NCBI GenBank assembly: GCA_913041535.1
Contig: CAJWJK010000010.1
Location: 1-57,895 of the forward strand
DNA from: an uncultured Alphaproteobacteria bacterium
GTDB taxonomy: Bacteria; Pseudomonadota; Alphaproteobacteria; VGEJ01
Direction of reading: 5' to 3'
DNA length: 57,895 bases
Of the stretch, positions 1 through 8,744 are shown in pieces (positions within the stretch are counted from its first letter, which is position 1; each line of letters starts with the position of its first letter). Under the pieces are notes generated by a model, which was not told the DNA's origin, did no database searches, and saw nothing but the letters and a program-made list of their open reading frames with translations. Both the position numbers and the translations under genes were made by a program.

Positions 1-434
1 AATGGGATGCTTCTATTAGCTTTACGCATTTTTTGTACAATCGGTTGTGGCGAGAAATGGTCAAGGCCAACGCCGACGGCAAGATTGCGACTACCCTGCG
101 GCGAATACCTCATGGCATCAATGATCTCTCGACAATCGTCAGCAGTGTTGGGGGACGCCATTATGCCGTCAGCTCCTACGTCTAATGCACGGTTTATGTG
201 GTCGAAGCGACTCGTTGGAACGCGTACTATTGAGGGGAGGTCTGCAGCCTGTAGAAAGCATATAAGGCGTTTAAGAACACTGTAACTAAAGCCCGAATAC
301 TCCATATCTATGAGAACGAATTCAGCTCCTGCCGATTTGCAAATATGTCCAATGCCAGGGGTATCAAGTTCGACTACTGTAGTACCAATATTTAGCTTTC
401 GCGATTGGACCATCTCTTTGAGTGATTGCGACAC
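1..434 (-). CDS. HpcH/HpaI aldolase/citrate lyase family protein, C-terminus cut by window edge
   Basis: The minus strand is open from a GTG at 434 to the first base of the window, giving 144 residues with no stop. A strong Shine-Dalgarno (AGGAGG) lies 6-7 bases before the GTG, which decides this start. The reading frame shows the family pattern of 2-keto-3-deoxy acid aldolases: a DMEY segment (usually DxEH), VRVP near residue 70, then LDVGADGIM and RYSPQGSR. Such enzymes cleave or form 2-keto-4-hydroxy acids with a divalent metal. The His usually found after DxE is Tyr here. The substrate cannot be told. The EamA transporter gene lies upstream on the same strand, 189 bp away. Confidence 0.8.
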   Translation of the reverse strand, partial: MSQSLKEMVQSRKLNIGTTVVELDTPGIGHICKSAGAEFVLIDMEYSGFSYSVLKRLICFLQAADLPSIVRVPTSRFDHINRALDVGADGIMASPNTADDCREIIDAMRYSPQGSRNLAVGVGLDHFSPQPIVQKMRKANRSIP

Positions 435-623
435 AGTTAATCCTCCTGTTGTTCATAATATGTAACTGGCTCATGTCATTGTTCCACTGATGAGGTGGCA
501 AAATGTGCTAAGAGACATTTGCTTTAGTGTTGGGGGGCATGCTGTGAATAACTCTGAAGTTTATGAATACGCAGTTCATAGCGTATCAGACGCGTGTCAT
601 CTTTCAAATTGGATTAACCTGCT

Positions 624-1568
624 TCAGGAAGGAAGCCCTGATGAGGATCTGCGGCGGAGCGCAGGTAATACGAGCACAATAGCTATAGAACCACAAACCA
701 GGACTAGGGCGACCAATTCATTCCATAACAACGGATCCCCTAGCAAGAGGGTGGAGGTGAACAAGCCAACTATAGGTACGGCAAGTAAACCCACACTCGC
801 AACATGTGCGGGTGATAATGTTAGAACTTTGAACCAGGCCCACATGCCAAAGAGGGAAGAGCAGAACACTGCAAATAAGAGTGCCAGGCCAACGTCAAGA
901 CTAATGGATAACGGTGAAATTAATGGCTGAGTGATAACTGCGATGATCACGATGGGGATGCTGCCTATCGTGGATTGCCAGCCAGTTAAAACAAGTGTTG
1001 GCATTCCCCATGAGTATCGTTGGGTAAGGACGCTTCCGGCTGCCCAAGAGATGGAAGCTAGGATTAGGAGCGCTGATCCCAATGGTGAGCTGCCCACACT
1101 ATTTAGGTCTGGAACAAGTAGCAATAGTATTCCGCCCATACCAAGTGCTACACCGAGTCCTTGCCAAAGTGTAATGTGCGCGCGAAGTAAAACTGCGCTC
1201 AGTAACATTGCCCACATTGGGAATGTGAACATCAGTATGGATGCGCGTCCAGGGTTGATAAGGTAGACTCCATATGCAGACAGCATCTGTGCGCCGGTTG
1301 TTGTGAGCAAACCGTTTAAAATTAATAGGCCTATTCTGTTACGGGGAATCGCAAGACTTTGGCTGGAAAATACCGCAATCAGTAGCATGCCTAAGCCACC
1401 AATTCCCGCTGTCAGCGTGCGCAGTGTCCAAGGGTCAAGAGCGCTCAGAGCAATCTTTTGTATTGGCCAATTCAGGCCCCAGACAAGTGTATTAATTGAT
1501 AGCAACAGTAGTGCGGTGAGGGGCACAGCAGATTGCGTTAACGTTTTGGGACTATTACTAAATTCCAT
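624..1568 (-). CDS. DMT superfamily (EamA) transporter
   Basis: This 314-residue protein is almost entirely hydrophobic, with about ten predicted membrane segments arranged as two five-helix EamA repeats, and ends in a short basic tail (RRRSSSG). The pattern NTLVWGLNWPIQKIAL in the first helix and a second WAAGSVL-type half near residue 170 fit drug/metabolite exporters of the inner membrane. The start is the ATG at 1568; a TTG directly before it (1571) is also in frame. Its substrate is unknown. It is divergent from dtd across a 143-bp gap and is one of three EamA transporters in the window. Confidence 0.85.
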   Translation of the reverse strand: MEFSNSPKTLTQSAVPLTALLLLSINTLVWGLNWPIQKIALSALDPWTLRTLTAGIGGLGMLLIAVFSSQSLAIPRNRIGLLILNGLLTTTGAQMLSAYGVYLINPGRASILMFTFPMWAMLLSAVLLRAHITLWQGLGVALGMGGILLLLVPDLNSVGSSPLGSALLILASISWAAGSVLTQRYSWGMPTLVLTGWQSTIGSIPIVIIAVITQPLISPLSISLDVGLALLFAVFCSSLFGMWAWFKVLTLSPAHVASVGLLAVPIVGLFTSTLLLGDPLLWNELVALVLVCGSIAIVLVLPALRRRSSSGLPS

Positions 1569-1711
1569 CAACTATATTGATCTACAATTTATCACTGCTT
1601 GAAGCTATGGACTCTATCGTTGAAAGTGTTGGTTCTAAGTTGGGTCTTACGTCCGTATTTTAGACCGGTTTCGATGAAGGCGCGTTAGTTAATTTGTTGG
1701 GAGGCGTTGAT

Positions 1712-2167
1712 ATGAAGGCGTTACTGCAGAGAGTAAGCAGAGCTGAGGTTACGGTTGAGGGAGAGTCACTAGGGTCAGTTGCGAGCGGGTTATTGGTTCT
1801 TCTCGGTGTTGAGAAAACAGATACAAAGCTACACGCTGAATGGTTGGCACGAAAGATTATTTCTCTGCGAATTTTTGAAGACTCCGACCAAAAGATTAAT
1901 CGTTCAGTCATAGATATCTCAGGGTCGGTTCTTGTCGTCAGCCAGTTTACTTTATGTGCTGACCTTAGCCGCGGTAATAGGCCCGGCTTCTCGTATGCAG
2001 CTGCCCCTAACTTTGCTGAGCTCCTGTATAATGAATTCTGTGTGCAGCTAAAAGGGCACGGCGTACCTATTGCAGAGGGACGTTTTGGAGCAGAAATGAA
2101 GGTTGACTTGGTAAATGATGGGCCGTTTACCATCTGGCTAGATACGGGGGATCTAATGCGATCCTAA
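1712..2167 (+). CDS. dtd: D-aminoacyl-tRNA deacylase
   Basis: This 151-residue cytoplasmic enzyme hydrolyses D-amino acids (and glycine mis-attached to tRNA-Ala) from tRNA. The family hallmarks are visible: an N-terminus MKALLQRVSRAEVTVEG, the SQFTL motif at 77-81, and the cross-subunit Gly-Pro motif in NDGPFT (about 135-140). Length matches the bacterial family (about 145). The ATG at 1712 is preceded by GGGAGG at good spacing; an earlier in-frame TTG would add six unlikely residues. It ends 19 bp from the convergent esterase gene. Confidence 0.96.
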   Translation: MKALLQRVSRAEVTVEGESLGSVASGLLVLLGVEKTDTKLHAEWLARKIISLRIFEDSDQKINRSVIDISGSVLVVSQFTLCADLSRGNRPGFSYAAAPNFAELLYNEFCVQLKGHGVPIAEGRFGAEMKVDLVNDGPFTIWLDTGDLMRS

Positions 2168-2186
2168 GACATACCACTGATGAATC

Positions 2187-3152
2187 TCAAACAGTGCCAA
2201 ACGCCTTTTGAAGACTTCTCGCAACATCAGCGTGGGCTTTTCGAGCAGCGTCAATTCTTCCTCCCATAAACCAAAAACCGTGGAACATATTCTGAAAATC
2301 GTTGTGTTCGACTTTGATGCCGGCTGATTGCACCATGTTAATGTATTGAAGTTCCTCGTCACGAAGAGGGTCAAAGCCAACCGTCAGCATGCACAAGGGT
2401 GGTAAACCCGAAAGGTCATCTGTAAGCAAAGGTGATGCTTTAGGGTTATATTTGTCTTCGTCGCTATTCAAATATTGATCAATAAACCACCGCATAACCG
2501 GGGCAGTTAGGTTATACCCTTCTGCATAGGTGTCATACGATGGTGTATTAGCTGCCATATCTAACGGTGGGTAGATCAGAACCTGAAGGCAGAACGCTAG
2601 ATTGTCGGTAGTTGCTACCCTCTGTGCTATAACGGCAGCATTATTTCCGCCGGTGCTATCTCCCAATACAGCCACTCGGTCTCGGTCTCCACCCAGCTCT
2701 TTGAGATGGTCAAATGTCCAGTTTGTGGCAACCCAACAATCATCGATAGCCGCGGGAAACTTGTTCTCCGGGGCTTTTCGGTAATCAACAGCCACTACTA
2801 TACAGTCAGCCTGAAGGCATAAGGTGCGACAGATAGCATCATGGCTTTCAAGCCCACCAACGATAAAACCACTCCCGTGGAAATGTATAAGTACGGGGAG
2901 TTGAGGGCGAGGGTCACTGTCTGTTGGGATCGTCCTTGGCCAATAGATCCTTAAAGGTACAGGTCCATGAGGTCCGTCAATAGCAAGGTTTTTAACCCGT
3001 GATACAGGTTGTGCTGAAATGCCTACGGTGCCAATAAATTCCTCAAAGTCAGCTCGAAACTGTACAATGGAGTTTTCCCATGGAGGGGACCCGCCAGCAT
3101 CAGCTGCTTCGTCCAGGAATGCTCTCGCTTGTGGATCAAGTGACATATTCAT
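2187..3152 (-). CDS. alpha/beta hydrolase, hormone-sensitive-lipase-type esterase
   Basis: The product (321 residues from the ATG at 3152) has the family IV esterase signature: an oxyanion-hole HGSG at about 92-95, the nucleophile elbow GDSTGG with Ser166, an Asp in GFDPLRDE and a His in FHGFW near the end. It should hydrolyse short-chain esters in the cytoplasm. Starts at 3188, 3152 and 3146 are all in frame; 3152 or 3146 suits the usual N-terminus (MSLDPQARAFLD), while 3188 lacks a ribosome site. The gene lies 49 bp downstream of the PLP decarboxylase on the same strand, so the two are probably co-transcribed. Confidence 0.88.
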   Translation of the reverse strand: MNMSLDPQARAFLDEAADAGGSPPWENSIVQFRADFEEFIGTVGISAQPVSRVKNLAIDGPHGPVPLRIYWPRTIPTDSDPRPQLPVLIHFHGSGFIVGGLESHDAICRTLCLQADCIVVAVDYRKAPENKFPAAIDDCWVATNWTFDHLKELGGDRDRVAVLGDSTGGNNAAVIAQRVATTDNLAFCLQVLIYPPLDMAANTPSYDTYAEGYNLTAPVMRWFIDQYLNSDEDKYNPKASPLLTDDLSGLPPLCMLTVGFDPLRDEELQYINMVQSAGIKVEHNDFQNMFHGFWFMGGRIDAARKAHADVARSLQKAFGTV

Positions 3153-3201
3153 TTTTCCATAAAAATTGTTAGACCAGCATATATCCATATGCGGACGGAG
3201 G

Positions 3202-4623
3202 CTAGAGTGGAAGCGATCGGGCTGTTTCCTTTATTGTGGCCCAAGCTTGCCTTACATGCTGCCTTTCTGTCCGTTGTGCACCTATAGCAAATCGAAGGCA
3301 AAATTGATCTTGTATTCGAGTATGAGTTAGATACACCTCCCCAGAGTCATTTAGTGACTCGATCAATTGTTGGTTGATGCTGTTAAGGGTTTGTTCGCTC
3401 ACATTGCCCGTTGGTCGATAACGAAAACAAAGGAGCGTTAACGTCGGGGGTACCAGTAGTTGAAAGTCTTCTTCGGCCTCTATTAGATCTCCCAATTCTT
3501 GGGCGAGCTTTACGTGTACGCGAATATGTTTCTGTATTCCTTCAATTCCATAATACCTGAGAACAAACCACAATTTCAGAGCCCGAAAACGCCGTCCAAG
3601 CGGTATGCCCCAATCTCGGTAGTCAGTTACTAATTGTTGGTTTGTAGTTTTAAGGTATTCGGGTTGGATAGAGAGAGCCTTAACTAGTTCCTCTGGGTGT
3701 CGGACAAAATGGGCGGTGCAATCAAAATTAGTGAGGAGCCATTTATGGGGGTTTATTACAATGCTATCAGCCTTACTGATACCGTTGATCATCCAACGGA
3801 ATTCTGGTGCGGCTAGAGCTGAACCGGCCCAGGCAGCATCGACGTGTAGCCACAAATCGTGTTGTCGGCATAAGTCTCCGATTGGGACAAGAGGGTCAAA
3901 ACCGGAAGTGCTTGTAGTGCCGAGTGTGGCGACTACGCAAAATGGTCTACAACCGGCAGCGATATCCCGCTGAATCGCATCTTTTAGAAGATCTGGCTGC
4001 ATGGCAAACTGAGAGTCGACTGGTATAGAACGCAAGTTATCACTTCCCAAGCCGAGGATCTTTACAGCTTTTGCGACAGATGAGTGGGCTTCAGCTGAAC
4101 AGTAAAGAGTCAAAGGAGAGACAGTCTTTAAACCATACTGATTGGTTCTATGCGCAGTAGCCGATTCTCGTGCAGCTAATAAAGAACAAAGGGTGGCAGT
4201 GGAGGCGGTATCTTGGATGACACCTACTAGCCCAAGTGGCAATCCGAATAACTCACGCAACCATTCCAAAACTTGGGTTTCGAGCTCAGTTGCTGCTGGT
4301 GAAGTTTGCCATAACATACAAACCGGACCCATGGTAGCAACCAGCATTTCTGCCAGTATTGATGGAGGACTAGCGTTAGCCGGAAAATAGGCAAAGAAAC
4401 TTGGGTGTTGCCAATGAGTTATCCCTGGAACGACTATTTGGCAGAAATCATTCATGATTCTGGCCATCGATTCACCGTGTTGTGGGGGAGAGATTGGGAT
4501 TTGTGCAGTAATCTCTCCCGGTTTAACTGGCGCCCGTACCGGTCGATTTTCAATATTTTCGAGATAATCAGCCATCCAATCGACCATAAGGTGTGCCTGT
4601 TTTTTAAATTCAGCGTTGTCCAC
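3202..4623 (-). CDS. pyridoxal-phosphate-dependent aromatic-L-amino-acid decarboxylase family protein
   Basis: This 473-residue group II decarboxylase should convert an aromatic amino acid (tryptophan, tyrosine, phenylalanine or DOPA) to its amine. The start is the GTG at 4623, chosen because AGGAGG sits just upstream and the N-terminus (VDNAEFKKQAHLMVDWMADY) matches the family; an upstream in-frame extension to 4689 lacks support. Visible active-site parts are WQHPSFFAYFPAN (about 71-83), the cofactor-stacking His180 in SAEAHSS, HVDAAWAG with Asp262, and the Schiff-base Lys294 in NPHKW. The exact substrate cannot be read from the sequence. It is followed by the esterase on the same strand. 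Confidence 0.92.
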   Translation of the reverse strand: MDNAEFKKQAHLMVDWMADYLENIENRPVRAPVKPGEITAQIPISPPQHGESMARIMNDFCQIVVPGITHWQHPSFFAYFPANASPPSILAEMLVATMGPVCMLWQTSPAATELETQVLEWLRELFGLPLGLVGVIQDTASTATLCSLLAARESATAHRTNQYGLKTVSPLTLYCSAEAHSSVAKAVKILGLGSDNLRSIPVDSQFAMQPDLLKDAIQRDIAAGCRPFCVVATLGTTSTSGFDPLVPIGDLCRQHDLWLHVDAAWAGSALAAPEFRWMINGISKADSIVINPHKWLLTNFDCTAHFVRHPEELVKALSIQPEYLKTTNQQLVTDYRDWGIPLGRRFRALKLWFVLRYYGIEGIQKHIRVHVKLAQELGDLIEAEEDFQLLVPPTLTLLCFRYRPTGNVSEQTLNSINQQLIESLNDSGEVYLTHTRIQDQFCLRFAIGAQRTERQHVRQAWATIKETARSLPL

Positions 4624-4869
4624 GGGGAACCTCCTAAGTGAGCATTGATACTTGTGGTTTCCACGAGACATGAATCCCGTGCTGAGCAAGTCTGGATTGC
4701 GCTACAAGCTTGCTGTCTTGGACAGGCATTCGAACCGTAAGATAGTAAGATTGGGTGAGTATTCGGTAGTTTGAGAAGTCGGGGATATGGTCATAATTTG
4801 TATAGGGGTTGAACATCGTAGAGGATCAAGGAATTTTATTATTATCAGTTGAAATTTCAGTGCTGATAA

Positions 4870-5133
4870 CTAGTGACGATGCCAGCGCTTTATTATTTCG
4901 CCAACAAAACGGCCTGGGTCTGTACGAGGGTTTGCCACTTTTGCGGCTTCATCAATCTTTTCTCGTGCTTCATCAATCTTTTCTCGTGCTTCATCAATTC
5001 GCGGTTGGGCTTTACGCCAAGCACTTTCGGCCTGTGGTCGAATATTTTTGTTAAACTCCTCTCGGAGCTTCGCTTGTACTCGAGGATCAGAAGCTGCTTT
5101 TATGGCGAGGTGTATCATCAAGCGACGAAGCAT
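4870..5133 (-). CDS. small helical protein with tandem heptad repeats, function unknown
   Basis: I do not recognise a characterised homologue. The 87-residue product from the ATG at 5133 is charged and predicted helical: an N-terminal MLRRLMIHLAIKAASDPRVQAKLREEF, then a run of REKIDEA heptads and a basic end (GEIIKRWHRH). Short proteins of this style occur in alphaproteobacteria, which favours a real gene. The heptads are encoded by a perfect 21-bp tandem DNA repeat, so copy number may vary between strains. No convincing ribosome site is visible. It stands alone, 246 bp upstream of the decarboxylase on the same strand and divergent from the VUT gene. Confidence 0.6.
   Translation of the reverse strand: MLRRLMIHLAIKAASDPRVQAKLREEFNKNIRPQAESAWRKAQPRIDEAREKIDEAREKIDEAAKVANPRTDPGRFVGEIIKRWHRH
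4946..4999. repeat. in-frame 21-bp tandem repeat, about 2.6 copies
   Basis: Two perfect 21-bp units occupy 4946-4966 and 4967-4987, followed by 12 bases of a third copy. Read on the minus strand they encode the REKIDEA heptads of the small helical protein. The period is a multiple of three, so gain or loss of units keeps the frame. Confidence 0.95.
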
Positions 5134-5363
5134 CAAATTACCACTGTATCAATGACATGCGGTCAGGACGGGAGGAGGAAAAAAAGTGTGTAAAACCAGA
5201 TATCTCTGACAATCAGCGTGGACAGTGAAGTAAGGATTCATTTTAATCTCAGTCAAGAAACAATTATACTTATAATCGCCTCTTATCGCATATTCTGCTA
5301 AGGAAAGCGAAAAGTTCTGCTGTTTTTGATATTTCTACCTAAAAGTGTGAGACGGTTAGACTA

Positions 5364-5837
5364 ATGTGGTTTGCAATTTACGTTGGCACGGTGGTGCTGC
5401 TGAACGTAGCATTTATGTTCATACCTATCGTTGAAACTGGTATTGGTCCGTGGCCACCCGCGGCATTGCTTGCGGGGTTAGTATTTATCGTTCGTGATTT
5501 TGCTCAGAGAGCCCATGGGCATTGGGTATTGGTAGCCATGGTGCTTGGCGGAGCTATCTCTTATTTTGCTGCTTCCCCCGAGGTAGCTAAAGCTTCTTTG
5601 GTCGCATTCGCTGTGTCAGAAGGAATAGATTGGTTGGCCTATACCTTGCTCAGGCGGCGTAGCTTCCAATCGCGTATAGCTGTGTCCAGTGCGGTGTCAA
5701 CGCCTGTGGATAGTGTGGTTTTTCTTGGGATGTTAGGTTTTCTATCGCCCGCTTCCTTTATTCTCATGACACTCTCAAAGCTTGCGGCATTGTTAATATT
5801 GCCGTTATTTCGTGATTCCACCGATTCTAGTAAATAG
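5364..5837 (+). CDS. VUT family (YhhQ/DUF165-like) membrane protein
   Basis: The 157-residue product has about five hydrophobic segments and the family-like stretch GLVFIVRDFAQR near residues 37-48, plus SAVSTPVDSVVFLGMLG in the C-terminal half. VUT/YhhQ proteins are inner-membrane carriers, several of which import queuosine precursors; this one is shorter than the usual 200-230 residues and may belong to a short subfamily. The specific cargo is not deducible. The ATG at 5364 has only a weak upstream purine stretch (GAGACGG). It is divergent from the small helical protein gene across 230 bp. Confidence 0.7.
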   Translation: MWFAIYVGTVVLLNVAFMFIPIVETGIGPWPPAALLAGLVFIVRDFAQRAHGHWVLVAMVLGGAISYFAASPEVAKASLVAFAVSEGIDWLAYTLLRRRSFQSRIAVSSAVSTPVDSVVFLGMLGFLSPASFILMTLSKLAALLILPLFRDSTDSSK

Positions 5838-5946
5838 CAATTATAATAGATAAGTTGGATCACATGATTAGATCGGCAGTTCACTCGAAGACAAGCTGAA
5901 TTGACGAGTCATCAGGTCGCGTTAGCATCAAACACTTAATCTGGAT

Positions 5947-6123
5947 TTATTCATCATCAAAGTAGGCATCTTCAAATTCTCGAAGGTCATCACGCACCTG
6001 ATTGATTAGAGCAAGAACTACTCTTTTATCGGGGCTTGCACATAAAGCTTCGTTAATTGCGTCCCCAAGCGCTTTTGAAGTTTGGGCGAGAAGCTTTGTA
6101 GCCATTTGATCTGTATACTTCAT
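5947..6123 (-). CDS. small conserved-looking protein of 58 residues, function unknown
   Basis: Reading the minus strand gives an intact frame from ATG 6123 to TAA 5947, beginning MKYTDQMATKLLAQTSKAL and ending in an acidic DAYFDDE tail. It is amphipathic and helical in style with no membrane segment. It starts 42 bp after the stop of the SDR gene on the same strand, so it could be the last gene of that transcript. The upstream sequence GGCGGA is a modest ribosome site. I do not recognise a family; the evidence is the clean frame, position and protein-like composition. Confidence 0.5.
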   Translation of the reverse strand: MKYTDQMATKLLAQTSKALGDAINEALCASPDKRVVLALINQVRDDLREFEDAYFDDE

Positions 6124-6164
6124 GAGTCCGCCGCAAGAATTGTTATGTGTTTCCGCATAATACT

Positions 6165-6917
6165 TTAGTACGTGGCACGACCACCGGAGATGTCAAAAAC
6201 TCCGCCTGTGGAGAATGTGCATTCATCAGAGGCAAGCCAAGCCACCATTGCTGCAACCTCTTCAACCTTGCCAAATCTACCCATTGGAATTTTAGATAAC
6301 ATATAGTCGATGTGTTCTTTTGTCATTTGATCGAATATATCTGTTTTTATGACAGCGGGAGTGACGCAGTTTGCTCTTATGTCAGTTCCTGAAAGCTCTT
6401 TCCCGAGTGACTTCGTTAAGCCAATTACGCCGGCCTTGGCAGCACTGTACGCGGGTGCATTAGGTGTGCCTTCTTTACCAGCAATAGAAGCCACGTTCAC
6501 TATACGGCCATACCTATTTTCTAGCATGACAGGCACAACAGCCCTGCAGCAAAAAAAGACACCGGTAAGATCAACAGCTAGCACTTGATGCCAATCCTCT
6601 ATCGGATACTCCCACGTTTTAAGGTTTGGTCCAGAGATGCCCGCGTTATTAACCAGGATATCAATATTTCCAAACCGCTTGACAGCTTTTTGCACTGCGG
6701 CATCGATACTTGTTGGATTGGTGACATCGACAGTTGCGGATTCCACTTGTGAAGAGAATTGTACGGTGGATTTTTCACTTTCTGTGATTATAGGGTCAAT
6801 ATCCCAGATTATTACGTTTGCTCCAGACGAGGAGAGTCGTTGAACAATAGCCAGACCGATACCTCGGCTCCCACCCGTTACAACAGCGGTTCGTCCATTA
6901 AGGTCATATGTGTTCAT
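6165..6917 (-). CDS. SDR family NAD(P)-dependent oxidoreductase (FabG-like)
   Basis: A 250-residue classical short-chain dehydrogenase. It shows the cofactor-binding TGGSRGIG at about 14-21, NNAG near residue 90, the catalytic Ser in NVASIAG, the YSAAKAG active site (Tyr and Lys) near 157-161, and the C-terminal GGVFDISGG typical of FabG-like members. Asp in WDID at the end of the second strand suggests NAD preference. The substrate is unknown. The start ATG at 6917 has AGGGA about 9 bases upstream. It lies between a small lipoprotein gene (upstream) and the 58-residue gene (downstream), all on the minus strand. Confidence 0.92.
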   Translation of the reverse strand: MNTYDLNGRTAVVTGGSRGIGLAIVQRLSSSGANVIIWDIDPIITESEKSTVQFSSQVESATVDVTNPTSIDAAVQKAVKRFGNIDILVNNAGISGPNLKTWEYPIEDWHQVLAVDLTGVFFCCRAVVPVMLENRYGRIVNVASIAGKEGTPNAPAYSAAKAGVIGLTKSLGKELSGTDIRANCVTPAVIKTDIFDQMTKEHIDYMLSKIPMGRFGKVEEVAAMVAWLASDECTFSTGGVFDISGGRATY

Positions 6918-6994
6918 GCAAGAAAATCCCTTATGCCATTAGCCCCTTTAAACTTGTCTAATAGCCTTCTGCTAGGGGTCAGCATGTATATGAC

Positions 6995-7240
6995 CTAGTG
7001 GTCATCTAACGGATTGATGGGTAAATCTTCCTCAATAATTAGCACATCTCCGTTTGGGTCGCGTTTTGGTCGTTTTTTGAAGAGTTCGTCCTCAAAAAAC
7101 TCCTGACCCATATAATGGTCGCGAATCTTTGGCGTGAGGTCTAATTCACCACAACTTGAAATTGCAAAAGGCAAGGCAGCCAGTATCAGGATTGAAAATG
7201 TATTTCTGCTGCAGCGGCAGATATCGTATCCTTTAGTCAT
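6995..7240 (-). CDS. small outer- or inner-membrane lipoprotein, function unknown
   Basis: The 81-residue product has a positively charged start, a hydrophobic stretch (FSILILAALPFA) and a lipobox ISSC followed by Gly, so Cys at about residue 30 would be lipidated after signal peptidase II cleavage. The mature part is about 50 residues, acidic and basic mixed, with no domain I recognise. The ATG at 7240 follows GGGAG at short spacing. It is divergent from the amidase gene and 77 bp upstream of the SDR gene. Confidence 0.7.
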   Translation of the reverse strand: MTKGYDICRCSRNTFSILILAALPFAISSCGELDLTPKIRDHYMGQEFFEDELFKKRPKRDPNGDVLIIEEDLPINPLDDH

Positions 7241-7343
7241 TTACTCCCATCCGTAAACTTGTTTCTGACTAGATGAGTTATATGCCTTCGATAAGGTGTT
7301 TAATGGTAGTTAATTGCAGGTGTTCCTCGGTATTATAGCAGAG

Positions 7344-8744
7344 ATGTCAGACAAACTTACCTTCATGCCAGCTACCGTGCTTTTGGAGCATTATGCTTCT
7401 AAGAAACTTTCTCCGATGGATGTGACCAAGGAGGCATTAGAACGTATCCGAAAACATAATCCCAGTCTAAATGCTTATTATCTTGTTGATGAAGAAGGTG
7501 CATTGAAAACCGCTCGTGAGTCGGAAAATCGATGGTTTTCTCGAAGTACCTTGGGCCCATTAGATGGTATTCCCACTTCAATTAAGGACCACCAACTTAC
7601 GAAAGGGTGGCCTAGTCCTCGCGGTTCTCTTACTACTGACCCTAATGAACCTTGGACTGAGGATTCACCAGCGGTTGCGCGGCTTCGTGAAAGTGGTGCG
7701 GTGTTTCTGGGGAAGACTACAATGCCAGAATTTGGTTGGAAGGGGGTCACAGACAGCGAATTGTTTGGTGTAACTCGTAACCCGTGGAATCAGAATAAGA
7801 CACCAGGGGGTTCGAGTGGTGGAGCATCGGCTGCGCTAGCATCAGGGATGGGCCAGTTGGCACTTGGAAGTGACGGTGGTGGCTCAATACGCATTCCATG
7901 TGCATTGACGGGCTTGTTTGGTTTGAAGCCAACGTTTGGTCGTGTGCCTCTCTATCCCCAGAGTCCAATGGGGACCCTCTCGCACGTCGGGCCTATGAGT
8001 CGCAGGGTGGCAGATTCTGCTCTTATGCTCAACGTTATCAGTAAACCAGACTATAGGGATTGGTTCGCGCAATCACCTACGGATATTGATTATTTGGAGG
8101 ATATCGATTTAGGTGTTTCGGGTTTAAGAATAGCATACAGCCCAACTTTGGGTTATGCCAAAGTTGAATCAGAGGTGGCGGCACTTGTAGAGGCGGTCGC
8201 TCAAAAATTTATTGATCTTGGTGCGATAGTTGAAGAATTGGATCCCGGTTTCAGCGATCCAACGGAAATGTTTATGACTCATTGGTATGCGGGAGCAGCA
8301 AATGCTCTGAGGGGAAAGGGTGAAGAGAAGCTCAAACGGGTTGAGGAGTCGTTTTTGATGATGGCTCGGAAGGGTCAAGAGATTACTGCTGTGGAGTATC
8401 TTGCCGCTGTATCCCAACGGACCGAATTGGCCTTGCATATGGACCAGTTTTTTTTCAATTGGGATTTGCTCATTACTCCAGCGGTGTCGGTTCCTGCATT
8501 TGATGTAGGACAGATTGCTCCAAAAGGTTACGATGATTTGTATTGGACGCAGTGGACGCCTTTTACGTATCCCTTCAATCTAACCCAGCAGCCGGCTGCT
8601 AGCCTGCCTTGCGGTTTTACTGCGGAGGGACTACCGGTTGGTGTGCAGCTTGTTGGTGCAAAAAACATGGAGTCAATTATATTTAGGGCTGGCCAGGCAT
8701 ATGAAACCGTATCTTCTCATTTGTGCCTTTTCCCGGATCTGTAA
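7344..8744 (+). CDS. amidase (amidase signature family)
   Basis: This 466-residue enzyme has the complete amidase signature: the catalytic Lys in TSIKDH (about residue 80), the cis-Ser and nucleophile Ser region GGSSGGASAALASG (about 155-168), then GSDGGGSIRIPC and GLKPTFGRVP. It hydrolyses a C-N amide bond; the substrate is unknown. The ATG at 7344 gives the usual N-terminus; TTG 7314 and GTG 7320 upstream are in frame but unlikely. Its stop codon overlaps the start of the methyltransferase gene by one base (TAATG), pointing to an operon with that gene and nnr. Confidence 0.9.
   Translation: MSDKLTFMPATVLLEHYASKKLSPMDVTKEALERIRKHNPSLNAYYLVDEEGALKTARESENRWFSRSTLGPLDGIPTSIKDHQLTKGWPSPRGSLTTDPNEPWTEDSPAVARLRESGAVFLGKTTMPEFGWKGVTDSELFGVTRNPWNQNKTPGGSSGGASAALASGMGQLALGSDGGGSIRIPCALTGLFGLKPTFGRVPLYPQSPMGTLSHVGPMSRRVADSALMLNVISKPDYRDWFAQSPTDIDYLEDIDLGVSGLRIAYSPTLGYAKVESEVAALVEAVAQKFIDLGAIVEELDPGFSDPTEMFMTHWYAGAANALRGKGEEKLKRVEESFLMMARKGQEITAVEYLAAVSQRTELALHMDQFFFNWDLLITPAVSVPAFDVGQIAPKGYDDLYWTQWTPFTYPFNLTQQPAASLPCGFTAEGLPVGVQLVGAKNMESIIFRAGQAYETVSSHLCLFPDL

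Noticed and set aside
490-1602. Open plus-strand frames of 99 to 146 codons over the EamA gene
   Set aside because: They lie antisense to a clear membrane transporter and have no protein-like pattern or ribosome site.
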